Assembly: GCF_910592395.1 (NCBI RefSeq)
Contig: NC_088308.1
Coordinates: 4,590,001-4,650,000, forward strand
DNA length: 60,000 bases
Origin: Lineus longissimus
Lineage: Eukaryota; Nemertea; Pilidiophora; Heteronemertea; Lineidae
Direction: 5' to 3'
The notes beneath the pieces were generated by a model. The model did no database searches, had not been told where the DNA came from, and worked only from the letters and a program-made list of their open reading frames with translations. Of the stretch, positions 50,287 to 60,000 are shown piece by piece; position 1 is the first letter of the stretch; every line of letters begins with the position of its first letter. Both the position numbers and the translations under genes were made by a program.

Positions 50287-52378
50287 GTACTGCGGATGCG
50301 GTACAACTACCGATATAAAAGATCTGGTTGAAAATATCTGGTATTATACTATGGAAACAGGGTGAAGTAATGTCTCGTAACTGCATTTCACAGGATGTAC
50401 ATCATTGTTTACGGCTGCGATTGAGCAAAATGCGCAACAAAAGCCGCCGATGGAATATTCTGATGTGACAATCACGTCTTACTACTGCCACGCGCATGCA
50501 CGATGCATCGTGTATAATTTTGTCTGCCGTTTCAAACGTGCTTCCGTGTTCTTAGCCTTTGGACCTCTTCGAATTCAAACTGCTCGTGGCTTGAACCATT
50601 GAAGAAAGGGATCGTTTGAAAGAAAATAGGTCATCTGAGTTGACCTGCGGGCTGTTTGTCTCTGAAGCATATGTAACGTACTGTTTTGCTCAACGGTAAC
50701 ATAACCTTTCTGAATTTGAAAACAGATTCGTTTGAATGAACTTGCCGTGCAGATTGAAATCATTGAAGATCAAACTTGGTGAAAGTTTTTGTTGTGATTT
50801 CGTAATGAGCAGTTAACATAATAATTAAGCCAGTTCTAATTGTGCAAAACAGTTTGTGGTTTCTTTTATATCCAGTACTTTTTACACTGATTAGACTGCA
50901 TTATTTGAAGGACTTGACTGATATCACCAGGAAGCGCTCATCAAGAGTTTTCTGATGTATGTCCTTTTGGGGCAGTGGAAGCCAATTGTAGAATATTTGA
51001 AGTTTTTTTTTGAGAAATACGTAAATCCTTACATTGAACTATAAAATCAAGATTTTGAAAACTGCTAGATCTTGCCAACCGATTCCTTTCTTTGACATAA
51101 TGGTTTCAAGGCCAAAGGTGGTGTATTACTCCAGTATCCCTAATAACTCCTAATAACAAATCAGCAAATAATCATTCGCCATCCATTCACGTGTCAGTTC
51201 AGTTGATGAATGTTTCAATTCATCATCCAAATTATTGTTACATCTTCACTCCGCGCCTTCAAAAAACATTTTGACAAATTGAACCCTCATTCTGTTTGCG
51301 GAATAACCATTGTCTGTCGTTTTGATAAAACCCGACTAAAAGAGAAAGATTTTACTACACTTCGTTTGCGCCAATTAACCACGTTCAAAATTAATTATCT
51401 GTATCGCGTAGCATTTGGTCGGGTTCGTGGTCCGCCATACCAAGTCTAATGATTCTGAACTAAACGAAGCAAAAGGAAATCCCTTGTAACATGATTTGCT
51501 CTGATGGGTCATTAGTCGGGAGAATTGAAGTCAATTGGTAATTAGTCAAAAGGATGTGGAAAAAAGACCCCTCGGACCTCCGAGGCCATTTTTCACTTTT
51601 GACAATTAGAAAGTGAAGTTTGTATACCCGCCTAAAACAAATCATTGGTCCTTGGACAACTGTTCAACACATGTCCACGTTTTAAGAACAACTGAGTTAT
51701 AAGTATCAGAAGATATTAGCCGGACAGGAACTGATTGCCTTTGCACTTTTGAAAAGCATGGATAATCAACTTTTTGTCTGTTATTTTATGACTAAAGTTG
51801 TAAATGCGAAATGGCCATAAAATCTCCATTGGTCAGCCCAGCCTGTTTTCTGGCCGTCAAATGTCTCTCGTGTCAAAAGTCATTGCAAGCAGATGTTTTG
51901 AACTTCGTCCATCACAAGAAAGAGATAGCCAAATGGCTAATTATGCCTTTCTTTTCTAATTAGCAGACAGCCTTGACAACTCTATGCATATCATAAGAGA
52001 AAAGTTCATTTGCTTCATGGACAAGTCCTTCAAATGCGTTTTGATTAATTCCCCATTTTCACTGATATCAAAACGTGCTCTCTGGACTGACCATTTAGAA
52101 AATGGTATCTAAGTACCTATTGTACCCTGGCAAGAATTGTTTCCAGAGATGTGTGATAAAGTGTTCAATGCTGCTTTACTCTGATCAACAATACTGAATT
52201 TGACAACCGGTCCAATGTTCAGTTCTCTCCATCTTTCTTTAAAGATTACTTGAGTGCAGAGATTGACTGGGGCTTGCTGCGCACACCACAATGCACATTA
52301 ACCAGACAAATGCATGTTTTTGAGCAACTTTATTGTGCGCATGGGACCTCTGACTGGCTAACAACAGTGGTCAGGTTA

Positions 52379-52486
52379 ATGAAAGGTCAGGGGGCAGAGG
52401 TCATACAATGGACACGACCTTTCATGAATATGCAAAATAGCTGCGATGGTTTTAATGCTAATTGTGCATAATTAATTTATTAATGG
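52379..52486. promoter_or_regulatory. Dense motif cluster resembling a developmental enhancer or promoter element
   Basis: The block contains the inverted repeat ATGAAAGGTC (52379-52388) and GACCTTTCAT (52416-52425), and two AGGTCA half-sites as a direct repeat with 8-bp spacing (52384, 52398). It also holds a Sox-type ACAATGG (52405-52411), an octamer-like ATGCAAAA (52430-52437) and an AT-rich homeodomain-type run (TAATTGTGCATAATTAATT, from 52459). It lies 150-250 bases before the candidate alternative first exon. The density of known motif types in about 110 bases is the only evidence. Confidence 0.3.
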
Positions 52487-52633
52487 GGACCTGTTGAAAG
52501 AGTTTGGGACGTGAAAGGATCTTTGGAATGGCTGCGGCATTGATTCAGTATTGATGCTGGGAGGATGAAGGAAGCATTCTCCTGTGCTACTCTCTCGCAT
52601 AAACGTATATTTGGTTAAAAATCACTTTGGAAA

Positions 52634-52808
52634 ATGTTGGCCTACACGTTCGCTAGTCATCGACATACTCAAACAGACATGGAACTTATTCGAAACATTT
52701 GTGTGCGCTATCCTAAAGTTGGAAAACGGATTTTAAATCCTCCTACGTTTGGAAATCGGAAGATACTGGAGAATGGTACTGGTGTTGCTAAGGTCATTGT
52801 ACTTCGAG
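52634..52808 (+). CDS. Candidate alternative first coding exon (MRTF-like gene, short N-terminus)
   Basis: A 58-codon open segment starting at an ATG with A at -3 (gaaaATGt) and ending at a plausible donor (CGAG then GTAAAT). It leaves one base, so it joins in frame to the RPEL exon at 58624 with Ala at the junction. It lies in the intron between the exons at 43936 and 58624, about 5.8 kb before the RPEL exon. That is where an alternative promoter for a shorter protein could sit; vertebrate MRTF genes also use alternative 5' exons. The peptide starts MLAYTFASHRHTQTDMELIR, is basic and mixed in composition, and contains NPPTFGNRKILENG; no domain is recognised. A cluster of regulatory-like motifs lies 150-250 bases upstream and a G-rich tract begins just after the donor. 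A phase match is expected by chance one time in three, so this is a hypothesis. Confidence 0.33.
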
Positions 52809-53040
52809 GTAAATAACTTTTCAATCGTGTTTAACGTAGGTGGAAATGTCGGCCGCGTTGATTTAGATAGTGGTGGGTTACGGTGAGTGGGATTGCTCAA
52901 GTTGTAAATTGGGTGCGAGGTAAAGTATTCATGATGGGTAGTTGCGGTTAGCGTTAGTGGATAGTGGTACTGTATGAGTGATGTATTTTGGGTGCGTTGT
53001 ATGATGGGGGTTGGGTTACTCAGAATCACCTGAGCGGGTG
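52809..53040 (+). other. Strongly G-rich, C-poor tract just after the candidate alternative exon
   Basis: From the donor at 52809 to about 53040 the plus strand is dominated by G and T with few C (for example GTGGTGGGTTACGGTGAG, GTAGTTGCGGTTAGCG, GATGGGGGTTGGGTTAC). The opposite strand is consequently open in one frame with an artificial P/T/N/S-rich translation. Positive GC skew downstream of start sites is known to favour R-loops at vertebrate promoters; applying this here is inference. Confidence 0.5.
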
Positions 53041-56000
53041 GTTCCATTTAAATGACCTAAATTTTTTTTATCCGGATCAATATATCAGAATGGTTCTCAT
53101 TGTATTAATGGGGTTTTCTGCTGTAGGCTCTCTTTATTTTGAGATGGTTTCTTTTCAAAATGGCTTTTTTTATTACCAGATATTTCCATGAAAATCTTTT
53201 TTGTGTCAGTTCCTCTCCTAACTTTCAGTTTGAAAGATACTAATCCTCAACCTTTTATTATCAGTAAATAACCTGAATTCGCAAAGAAAAGGTATTATTT
53301 CATTGGAAAAACTGAAATAAATTTCATAACCCCGTGGGCCCCCCCCTAAAAAGAATTATACATTTTTTTAATCTTTTTAGAAATTTTCACTGATTGCATA
53401 TATAGAGACAAAGATCTAGTGATTTTCAGTTTTGTTTTCATGAGAATTCTGAGAATATTTTCAGTATCTTGTATTATCTGGGTTGTTGATATAGTATTGT
53501 TAAGGATTTGCGTAGGAAGCAATTGAAACTGGTTCAGCAGTGTTACGGAGTTTACCCGGAAGGAATTGTCACATGAGTGAGCAGATCATCTCAAAATCAT
53601 GATTGGATTTACATAATACCATCGGTCTGTTCTACCGTTTTCCTTCACCATAACCTTCGGTTGCGTTGATTCCTTTGTTTTTCTCTCCTTTCTGGTGGAG
53701 CCTCGTCGTCCCATTGGCGTACTTGAAGGAGAGTGGCAAACCACACTCCGGGACAATAGGCTACAGAAGAGAAGATCATTATTGTGTAATTTTGTCATTA
53801 AAGACTCATTTATGTGGAAAAGCGCTTTTGAGGAAAATTTCCAACTCTAGACACATGGTTGAAAGTTGCAGCCAGCATTTTTGTAATTTTTCAAATTTTG
53901 CTACTAGACTGGTTCCATTGTCATCGTAGTTTATCACAATTATGCGCAATATCGTAAACCGGGTGTTGTCCTCTGGAGCAGACTTTTGATGTCAAAAACT
54001 ACCTGGGTAGTAATTAGTGGTTCCGAGTTTATTTTATTATTTAAGATTGGTTGTAATTGCCCGGCATTTGATTGGTTTCTGTGGTTGAAATTGTTCCTTT
54101 TAAATTGTAAGTCTGAATCATAGTCATTCACTTGTTGGGAGAAGAATTGAAACTTTCCTTTGAACAATTGCATATTGTTGTTGCGAGGCTTAGCAGGTTT
54201 CCCCAGCCTTTGATGGTAACTCTTGAAAAGTAAATTGCGGGTTCTGTGTGGGCTGGTGAAATTGGTTTCTCAAAATGTAACTAATAATAAAATGCCTTTT
54301 GGTATGGCAATTTTCTATTAGATAACAATGAGAGACTATTCTCGTCATATCTTTATTAAAAGTAAATGAAATCTCATTCAAAATACCAATTTCTTACAGC
54401 AATGCAAGTGGGCATTTAAAAAACATTAAAATAGGTCACATCAGTTGAGTCGTGTGCATAGAACGTCTCAAACATTTGAAATTTTCCCATAAAATCTGAC
54501 GATTTGTGAACCTTTTGTAGAAATCCCTCATAAAAGGCCTGCACGTGGAGACCTAGTTTCAGTAGCCCATTTCAATGATTTCCTCCATCTCGTAAGACAC
54601 ATCGGTTGACGGTAGTTTGTTTCCATGTACCGATGCCTTCATTCATCGGGTCAGTTTGGCCGTGGGATTTTTTGTATCGAAGCTCGTGCCTTTTGGGTGG
54701 GTTAACAATAAAAGCGCAATAGAGGTCTTGTGGGTCCTGTACAGTTTCCATCAACTCTATTCACAGCCTGTCCTGGACCATTTACATTCGCTGTCTGAAG
54801 TGTGTGCAACTCTTTTGATCTTATGACTATTGTCAATGGATAAAAGCGATGAATATTTCCGCATAAAAACCTATCGGTTGTGATTTTATGGGAAGCAATC
54901 ACGTCCATCCACAGGTTGCATACAAGAGTAAGATGCCTTTGAGGATGTCGGTTGCCTCCCGATGCTCCAATGCTCTCCATCATGTCAACACGAAAGTTCA
55001 GAAGAGGTGAATGGTGCACCGATTGTCTGTTATAATACCGTGACTGATTCGGAGTTAGTTGTTGCCGTATTATGGTAACTTGTATCGGCTTATATTTGGT
55101 TTGAAAGCATGAAATGTGCATCTGCATAACGGTCAATAGTTTTTAAAACTTTTTTGTGTTACAACATTGCGTGCCTTATATTATCATGACAGTTTTTTTT
55201 AGGCACCATGTATTGTCAACTCTGATAATTATTAGTTTAACTCACAACACAGATAACCTTTTGAGATTTAGCAGAAAGCTTGTGATTGAAATATAAAAAG
55301 ACTTTCCGTATATGCTCTTGAAAACCTTGAGATGCAAATTGCTTTGTACACTGTCATGTAAAATCAAGTCTCACTGGCTCATGCCTACTATTCAGAATGT
55401 GTCCTTCAACCCATGGTTAAGGTCGGAAGAAAGTTTGTTTCGTTCAAACAGCCACCATTTCAGAGGCAGTGTCGTTGGGGTGCACAAAAAAGATCGCTAG
55501 GCGAGGCAGGTTGGTGTTTGATGGCTACTTTTGCTGAATATTTGGTAAAAAGAGTACTGGTAAAGAGTCACTTAACTTCATTTTATAAGCTATCATGTGA
55601 AAAGTCAAGTTTCGACACAATGTACCTTGTCGTTAGAACTACTTCAACCCGACCAACTTGTCACTGGTCTCTTTATCAAAATTTGAATTAGTCGAATTTT
55701 ATTTCAATTGACATCGGTGAAAATTTCATTTGGCGCCTGCTCTCCAAGTGGAGGACTTCTGAGTGTATTTTAGTATTGATGATGTTACTTGTGTAGTAGA
55801 TGTTCTTGTGAATGACCAGTGGCAATGAGGTCAAAATGAAACCCTTGGTAGCGGTCTGCGTTGCCGGACTTATTCTTTTATTTGTCGACTCTTTGTGTCC
55901 CTTGATGACAAAATGCATAGCAATAGTGATTCTATTTCTTGTTGACTTTATTCAAGAGTCATTACAGAGATTTCGACTGGACTTGTGACGATATGCTCGG

Positions 56001-56820
56001 TCATTGACGGTTACATGTCAAGATGTTGCTCGTGGCTTGTCCACTTCTGACCGGTGCAGGCTTACTTGCCTGAATGAGCTGGCTTGCTTGCCCTGTGTGA
56101 CATCAGGTACCATGTCCAAAGAGCCCTTCTGTCTAAACTTCAAGTTCTATCGTCTTTGACTTGTTTAAAGGTGAATAAGACCACACTCGTACCCGTGAAG
56201 TTCTCGTGTTCTTTGTCTGTGGTCAGACGTAAGTTTGTATCTATGGACCTGTCGGAGGTATCCGTGGACTTCGTCACAGTGTCCATAGCTGTTCAAATTT
56301 GCATCATCCATTTGATATCAGTCCTCAAATACGGTAACACTTTTGGGTGTAGTTAATGGTCAGGATGCTGGATTGATGGTGAATTTCTCAAATGTTTTGA
56401 AGGGTTCCAGTTAGTTGTTGAGATTTAAAAGTGATCCTTTGACACCAAGGGGTTGGCCGATTTAATACGAGATGTTGCAGGAATTGAAGCCGTGTCACTG
56501 TGGGCAAGGTGGATTAATTTGCAAACATGTCCATCTAAAAGAAAAGAATCAGTGTTAGAGACAAGATAATCAACTTGATGAGCCGCGGCTGGGACAGGCT
56601 ATCTACATAGAGATGAAGAGGCTTCAGCGTTGAAGCATCACTGTAAATACTCCTTGGGCGTTGATCTTCCTTAATGGCATTTGAAGTAGAGCAAAGAATG
56701 TCTGTCGCACAGGCGAGAACCGTTGAACAATGGCAGAGTATTGGATGAAGTCATTAACGGTGTCTTCTGACACGCTTTACATCAAGTTGTGGTCTCCCTA
56801 AATCTGACTATCTTGTCGAT

Positions 56821-56884
56821 AAGAATCTCAACTTCGACAAATAGATGACAATAGGAATCTTAGGTTTGACAAGTAGATGACAAT
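56821..56884 (+). repeat. 32-bp tandem duplication
   Basis: AAGAATCTCAACTTCGAC, AAATAGATGACAAT at 56821 is followed directly by AGGAATCTTAGGTTTGAC, AAGTAGATGACAAT. Two units only, with a few substitutions. Confidence 0.6.
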
Positions 56885-57219
56885 GAGGCACGAGCCAGGA
56901 TTAGGTTCTTTGGCAAGAAGTCGCATTCTTGTGTCCAGGGAAGAATTTTTCGGATTTTTGTGGGTGATAATGAAAAGTGTTGTGGTTGGTTGTTAGGGTC
57001 TCTGTTACCACTTCCCGCCCAGCAATTGCAAAAGTAAATTCTGGATTAGTCCGAAGAATGTCACAGTATGAGCATGATGCCACAGATTCAAGTTATTAAA
57101 GACTTAGAACAAAGAACGCAGGTCAGAGGCCGAATAAATGAGTGGAGAATTGGAAGTAACAGGTCATTAAAGGCTGATAGCTACGGGCAATGGTTATCGC
57201 ACATGTAGATCAACGTAAT

Positions 57220-57290
57220 GGGGCGTCTTGCCGCAACTTGCGCTCAAATTGAGTGAGGCCGCAGTCACTTGCGCTCATATCGGGGCGTCT
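57220..57290 (+). repeat. Nested direct repeats in A-B-B-A order
   Basis: GGGGCGTCT (57220-57228) and ACTTGCGCTCA (57236-57246) are followed by ACTTGCGCTCA (57267-57277) and GGGGCGTCT (57282-57290), all in the same orientation. The order is mirrored although each word is a direct repeat, which is neither a simple tandem array nor an inverted repeat. The patch is CG-rich relative to its surroundings. Confidence 0.5.
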
Positions 57291-58623
57291 GATTTCATTG
57301 GGAACTTACGGGTAGGGCTTTGATGATTATATCAGCAACTTTTCGTGTCTTGTACTTGACAGTTTGGACAATGTCAGCAGGATAATAACTTGAGGTCCAC
57401 GATTATGAAATGTTTGAAATTTAACTCTGCAACTGAACAATCACTTGTTGGGTGATGGCAGCTTAAATGAGCAGTGAGGTTTATAGTGAAAGGCTTGAGG
57501 GGTGAACGGTTTTATAATTGCCAGAAATAATGGCCCGTTTGAATTCTATCACAATGGGCGCGTCAGCACTGCTCGGACACAAAGACGGGTCAGAGATCGT
57601 GGTGTAACACAAAACATGCGACAAGCCAGCATCTTCTCGGTTGTTATTATCAAATCTGTTAACCCAGGCAAGTTGATCTAAGGCTACTGGGGAAGCTTGG
57701 ATGCGTAGCAGATTGTCGCAAACTTGCAATTAATTTTGATTGGCAAGTGAATGATTTGACTTGCGACCTCTGTTTCTGGAGAGGGGGTGGGATAATAGTG
57801 TGAGTTTTGCTAATAACACTATAAAGCTCTGAATTGTTTGGTACAAGTCTAGAAAGAGCAACTTTATTCTTGGCATACTTAAATGATGTACCTTTTGCTT
57901 CTTGCAATCCAAAGCTGGGAGGGCATGTATGATTACCGTTATCCGTGTTAATGGGAAAGTCCTACACCCACAAATGCTACTTAAATGAAACTTTGTCTCA
58001 GGTCTTGCACTGCCGTTAAGTATGTTCCTAGACAGAAAACTCTTTACAACATAAAACAAGATGATGTCCCTTCATTATAGTGTTCCCAATGTCAGCTAGG
58101 ATGCTGCTACAGTTGCTAATGACTTCAGCTGAACTTGCAATTTTTTGGTAATCTACTTAAAAGTTTTTCCCATTCACGTATAGTGTTCCCACAGATTACA
58201 ACCCCTTCTCTGTTCAAGTTATTCTCAGTAACAAATAGTCGAGCAGTTTTAATCGTCATGAACTCAAACTTGGAAATAGTTGACACGAGGATTACGCACT
58301 GAAGGACCTGACATGAAGTGCTTCAGGAGATGTCACGAGTCAGAAAAAATCATCTGGACTGATCTCGTGGCGTCATGGATTAGTGACTTAACGCGTCTTT
58401 GGAAAGCGAAATCAAAGGCTGGCATAGAACGTCGGGCCACTTGAAAGAATGAAGGCTTTAGGGGAAACTGAAGACTAAAATTTACCCAACAGGGATGTGT
58501 GGTTTCATTCAAGAGCAGCTGGTTTTGGCGAATAAAATTTCATTTTGATGAGATTAAAAGTTTCATTTATCCCATTGTTGGTTTAATTAACATCGTTTTA
58601 AACATGTGTTTTGATATTTTCAG

Positions 58624-58689
58624 CTCTCAAGCGCAAGTTGATGCTAAGGCGGTCTCGCAATGAATTGGTGGATGCTGGAATATATCCTC
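58624..58689 (+). CDS. RPEL-motif exon of a myocardin-related transcription factor-like gene
   Basis: A 66-base exon after an acceptor (gatattttcag) and before a perfect donor (GTAAGT). It is read as CT, 21 codons and C. It encodes LKRKLMLRRSRNELVDAGIY followed by Pro. This is an RPEL actin-binding motif: the helix with RKL, the Arg-x(3)-Glu-Leu core (RSRNEL) and the trailing hydrophobic Gly-Ile. RPEL motifs bind G-actin. In MRTFs three tandem copies hold this SRF coactivator in the cytoplasm until actin polymerises. The first MRTF RPEL has Arg in place of the Pro, and an Ile-x-Pro-Pro tail; this exon shows both features. PHACTR proteins also carry RPELs, but the tail here fits MRTF better. 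RPEL2, RPEL3, the basic region, SAP, leucine zipper and activation domain are not in the window and should lie downstream. Confidence 0.75.
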
Positions 58690-60000
58690 GTAAGTTGGAG
58701 TTTTTTAACTTTGTTGACATAGCAGCGAGTGTGTGTAAAAGCAAATGGAGTCACTAAGACCAAGTATTATGAATAAGATATGGACAAAATCATCAAAAAT
58801 AAAATATATAAGATATTTCCATGATTATCTGATGGGTACATCCTGATATTCCCACTCTGCAACCACTCCATGGCTGCTGTGAATGTTTGCTTCTTCCAGT
58901 CTCAGGACCCACTTATTCTCAAGCAGTCGTATCTTTGTGGGGGCAACAATTCGCAAAGCCGCTCAACATGTTGTGATAACTTTGAAATCAATGATCCAGT
59001 ACACGGTGCAACCTGTTCTATAAGAGATTCAGTTACTGTAACATTGCTTTGCCACAGATTCTTCTTTTCAATTTGTTTTTCTTGTGTAAACGTCAAGTAC
59101 CTAACCTTCCAGTAAAAGTGTCATTTTTTTCCACTTTTGCGCGAGCCAAGATGGTTTTACGGTTTACTTTTATCGTTCTGGTGTTTAGTTTACCTTTGCG
59201 CACTTTGGTTGATTAGCTTTCCAACATGATTTGGAGCTGTTGAATGTTTCAAATGCTTTCCAGTCCACCGAGGGAGTTTACCATCTTGCTGCGATGCAAT
59301 ATGTTTCTGTTATAGGCTTTGGCAAATCTGGCAAAGTTAACTCAGTGAACTCACTGGCCAGCTAACTGCCTCTCGTTCTCATTGTGTTGGAAAGCTTATC
59401 ATCCAAGATGTTGCCATACTGGACTTGAAGGAGGTATTAGGGGAAATGTATCACAGATGCGGTCAAACTGTAAATCAGCATGTGATATCTGACTTTTCAT
59501 TTTGGCTGTTAAAATTTCAGGTCCTCCTCATCAAAAAATCAACAAGACATCTGCACTTGGCATAAAATTGTTTCTTGTTCAGTGTAAGATCAGACCAGTG
59601 TGTGTGTCTGTGACAAATATCTCAGCCTTCCTTGGTCTGTCTGCGCTGCTAATCTAGCTCCAGATTTACATGTGTTGTACATTTCTGACATTTTACTGCT
59701 TATCTTCATCCAATTACTTATTTTCATTATGATATGTAATCGCTTTTGCTTGAATCTGACACTATATTTCTTGTTGTAAGATAACATCACGCATCCTTGC
59801 TTTCATCATTTTGACATGCTTGGCAATCTTCTGATGGCATTCTCAAGTTGGCTGCCGCCGCCGCTGTGCTTCTGATTTCTCATCCGGCTATCTAGGCCAA
59901 GTACAGCCACACAGATAGGAAAGATCACCAATGTTGATGGTAAAGAAGGTATAGATTCATGGATAGAGCAGCAACTTGGAAAAGCAATAAAGCCTAAGGC
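58690..60000 (+). other. Start of the intron after the RPEL exon; no continuation exon recognised
   Basis: The donor GTAAGT at 58690 opens an intron whose end I do not find. The expected next exon should complete a Pro codon from the dangling C and continue toward the second RPEL. No AG-bounded segment up to base 60000 does this. Near the end there is an open, coding-like frame (59876-60000) whose candidate acceptors do not match the required phase, and a short GCC-repeat (about 59852-59864). Confidence 0.5.

Larger units (their letters stand above)
44173..58623 (+). other. Inferred intron 2 of the MRTF-like gene (about 14.5 kb)
   Basis: This spans the GTAAGT donor at 44173 to the AG before 58624. 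It contains the candidate alternative first exon (52634-52808), a YY1-like GCCGCCATCTTGGC (44558-44571), an E2F-like palindrome TGGCGCGCCA (44837-44846), the 31-bp minisatellite (about 47970-48370), a C/G-rich hairpin (50259-50286), the motif cluster at 52379-52486, a G-rich tract (52809-53040), a short poly-C run near 53339-53347, a 32-bp duplication (56821-56884) and nested direct repeats (57220-57290). The rest is unremarkable AT-rich sequence with no further exon I can defend. Confidence 0.5.

Noticed and set aside
52733-53047. 104-codon minus-strand frame rich in P, T, N and S
   Set aside because: It is produced by the G-rich skew of the plus strand, which removes stops on the complement and gives a low-complexity translation.
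56084-56356. Plus-strand frame with internal ATG and a GTAACA donor-like end, in phase with the RPEL exon
   Set aside because: The donor is weak, a better GTAAGT lies inside the frame, and a phase match alone has a one-in-three chance.
1-60000. Reverse transcriptase, integrase or transposase domains
   Set aside because: I looked through the translated frames for the usual catalytic signatures and found none intact; mobile-element content is limited to non-autonomous repeats and unrecognised relics.

Overview
The window looks like a gene-poor stretch of a metazoan nuclear genome, most likely a marine invertebrate. It is moderately AT-rich, has no long open reading frame (the longest is about 590 bases), and coding information appears only as short segments bounded by GT/AG splice signals. 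It also carries scattered degenerate minisatellites, fold-back repeats and CG/CCGTC-rich dispersed repeats of a kind common in marine invertebrate genomes. I cannot assign a phylum from the sequence. There is no operon structure, CRISPR array, rRNA, convincing tRNA, or recognisable transposase or reverse transcriptase.

The best-supported gene is a plus-strand, 5'-partial view of a myocardin-related transcription factor (MRTF)-like gene. The exon at 58624-58689 encodes one RPEL actin-binding motif whose spelling (RRSRNEL, then a GIYP tail) fits the first RPEL of MRTF proteins. Two upstream exons, at 43936-44172 (strong splice sites at both ends) and 31606-31726 (ATG with an A at -3, in-frame stop upstream, good donor), join to it in a continuous frame across introns of about 12 and 14 kb. 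A separate ATG-plus-donor segment at 52634-52808 is also in phase with the RPEL exon and could be an alternative first exon. It follows a cluster of motif-like sequence at 52379-52486 and is followed by a strongly G-rich tract. The remaining RPELs, the SAP domain and the C-terminus would lie beyond base 60000.

Layout. 1-3150: dispersed repeats, two CCGTC-rich repeat copies, a small tandem duplication, a GGCCGCCATCTT repeat cluster and a hAT-like element with terminal inverted repeats. 3150-7340: no gene seen. 7341-7594: two adjacent minisatellites. 7600-12130: no gene; a 20-bp minisatellite and a local duplication. 12136-12763: a large near-palindrome and associated inverted repeats. 12764-31605: no convincing gene; a CpG-rich block near 16.8 kb with a CCAAT box and an SRF-like site, a CRE/palindrome cluster near 21.9 kb, and a minus-strand coding-like patch near 26.3 kb. 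31606-60000: the MRTF-like gene, with introns holding a minus-strand coding-like segment (33.5 kb), a 31-bp minisatellite (48 kb) and assorted small repeats.

Most of the roughly 120 possible short reading frames are chance. I list as coding only segments with splice signals, phase agreement or a recognisable motif, and I flag a few unrecognised coding-like stretches at low confidence.
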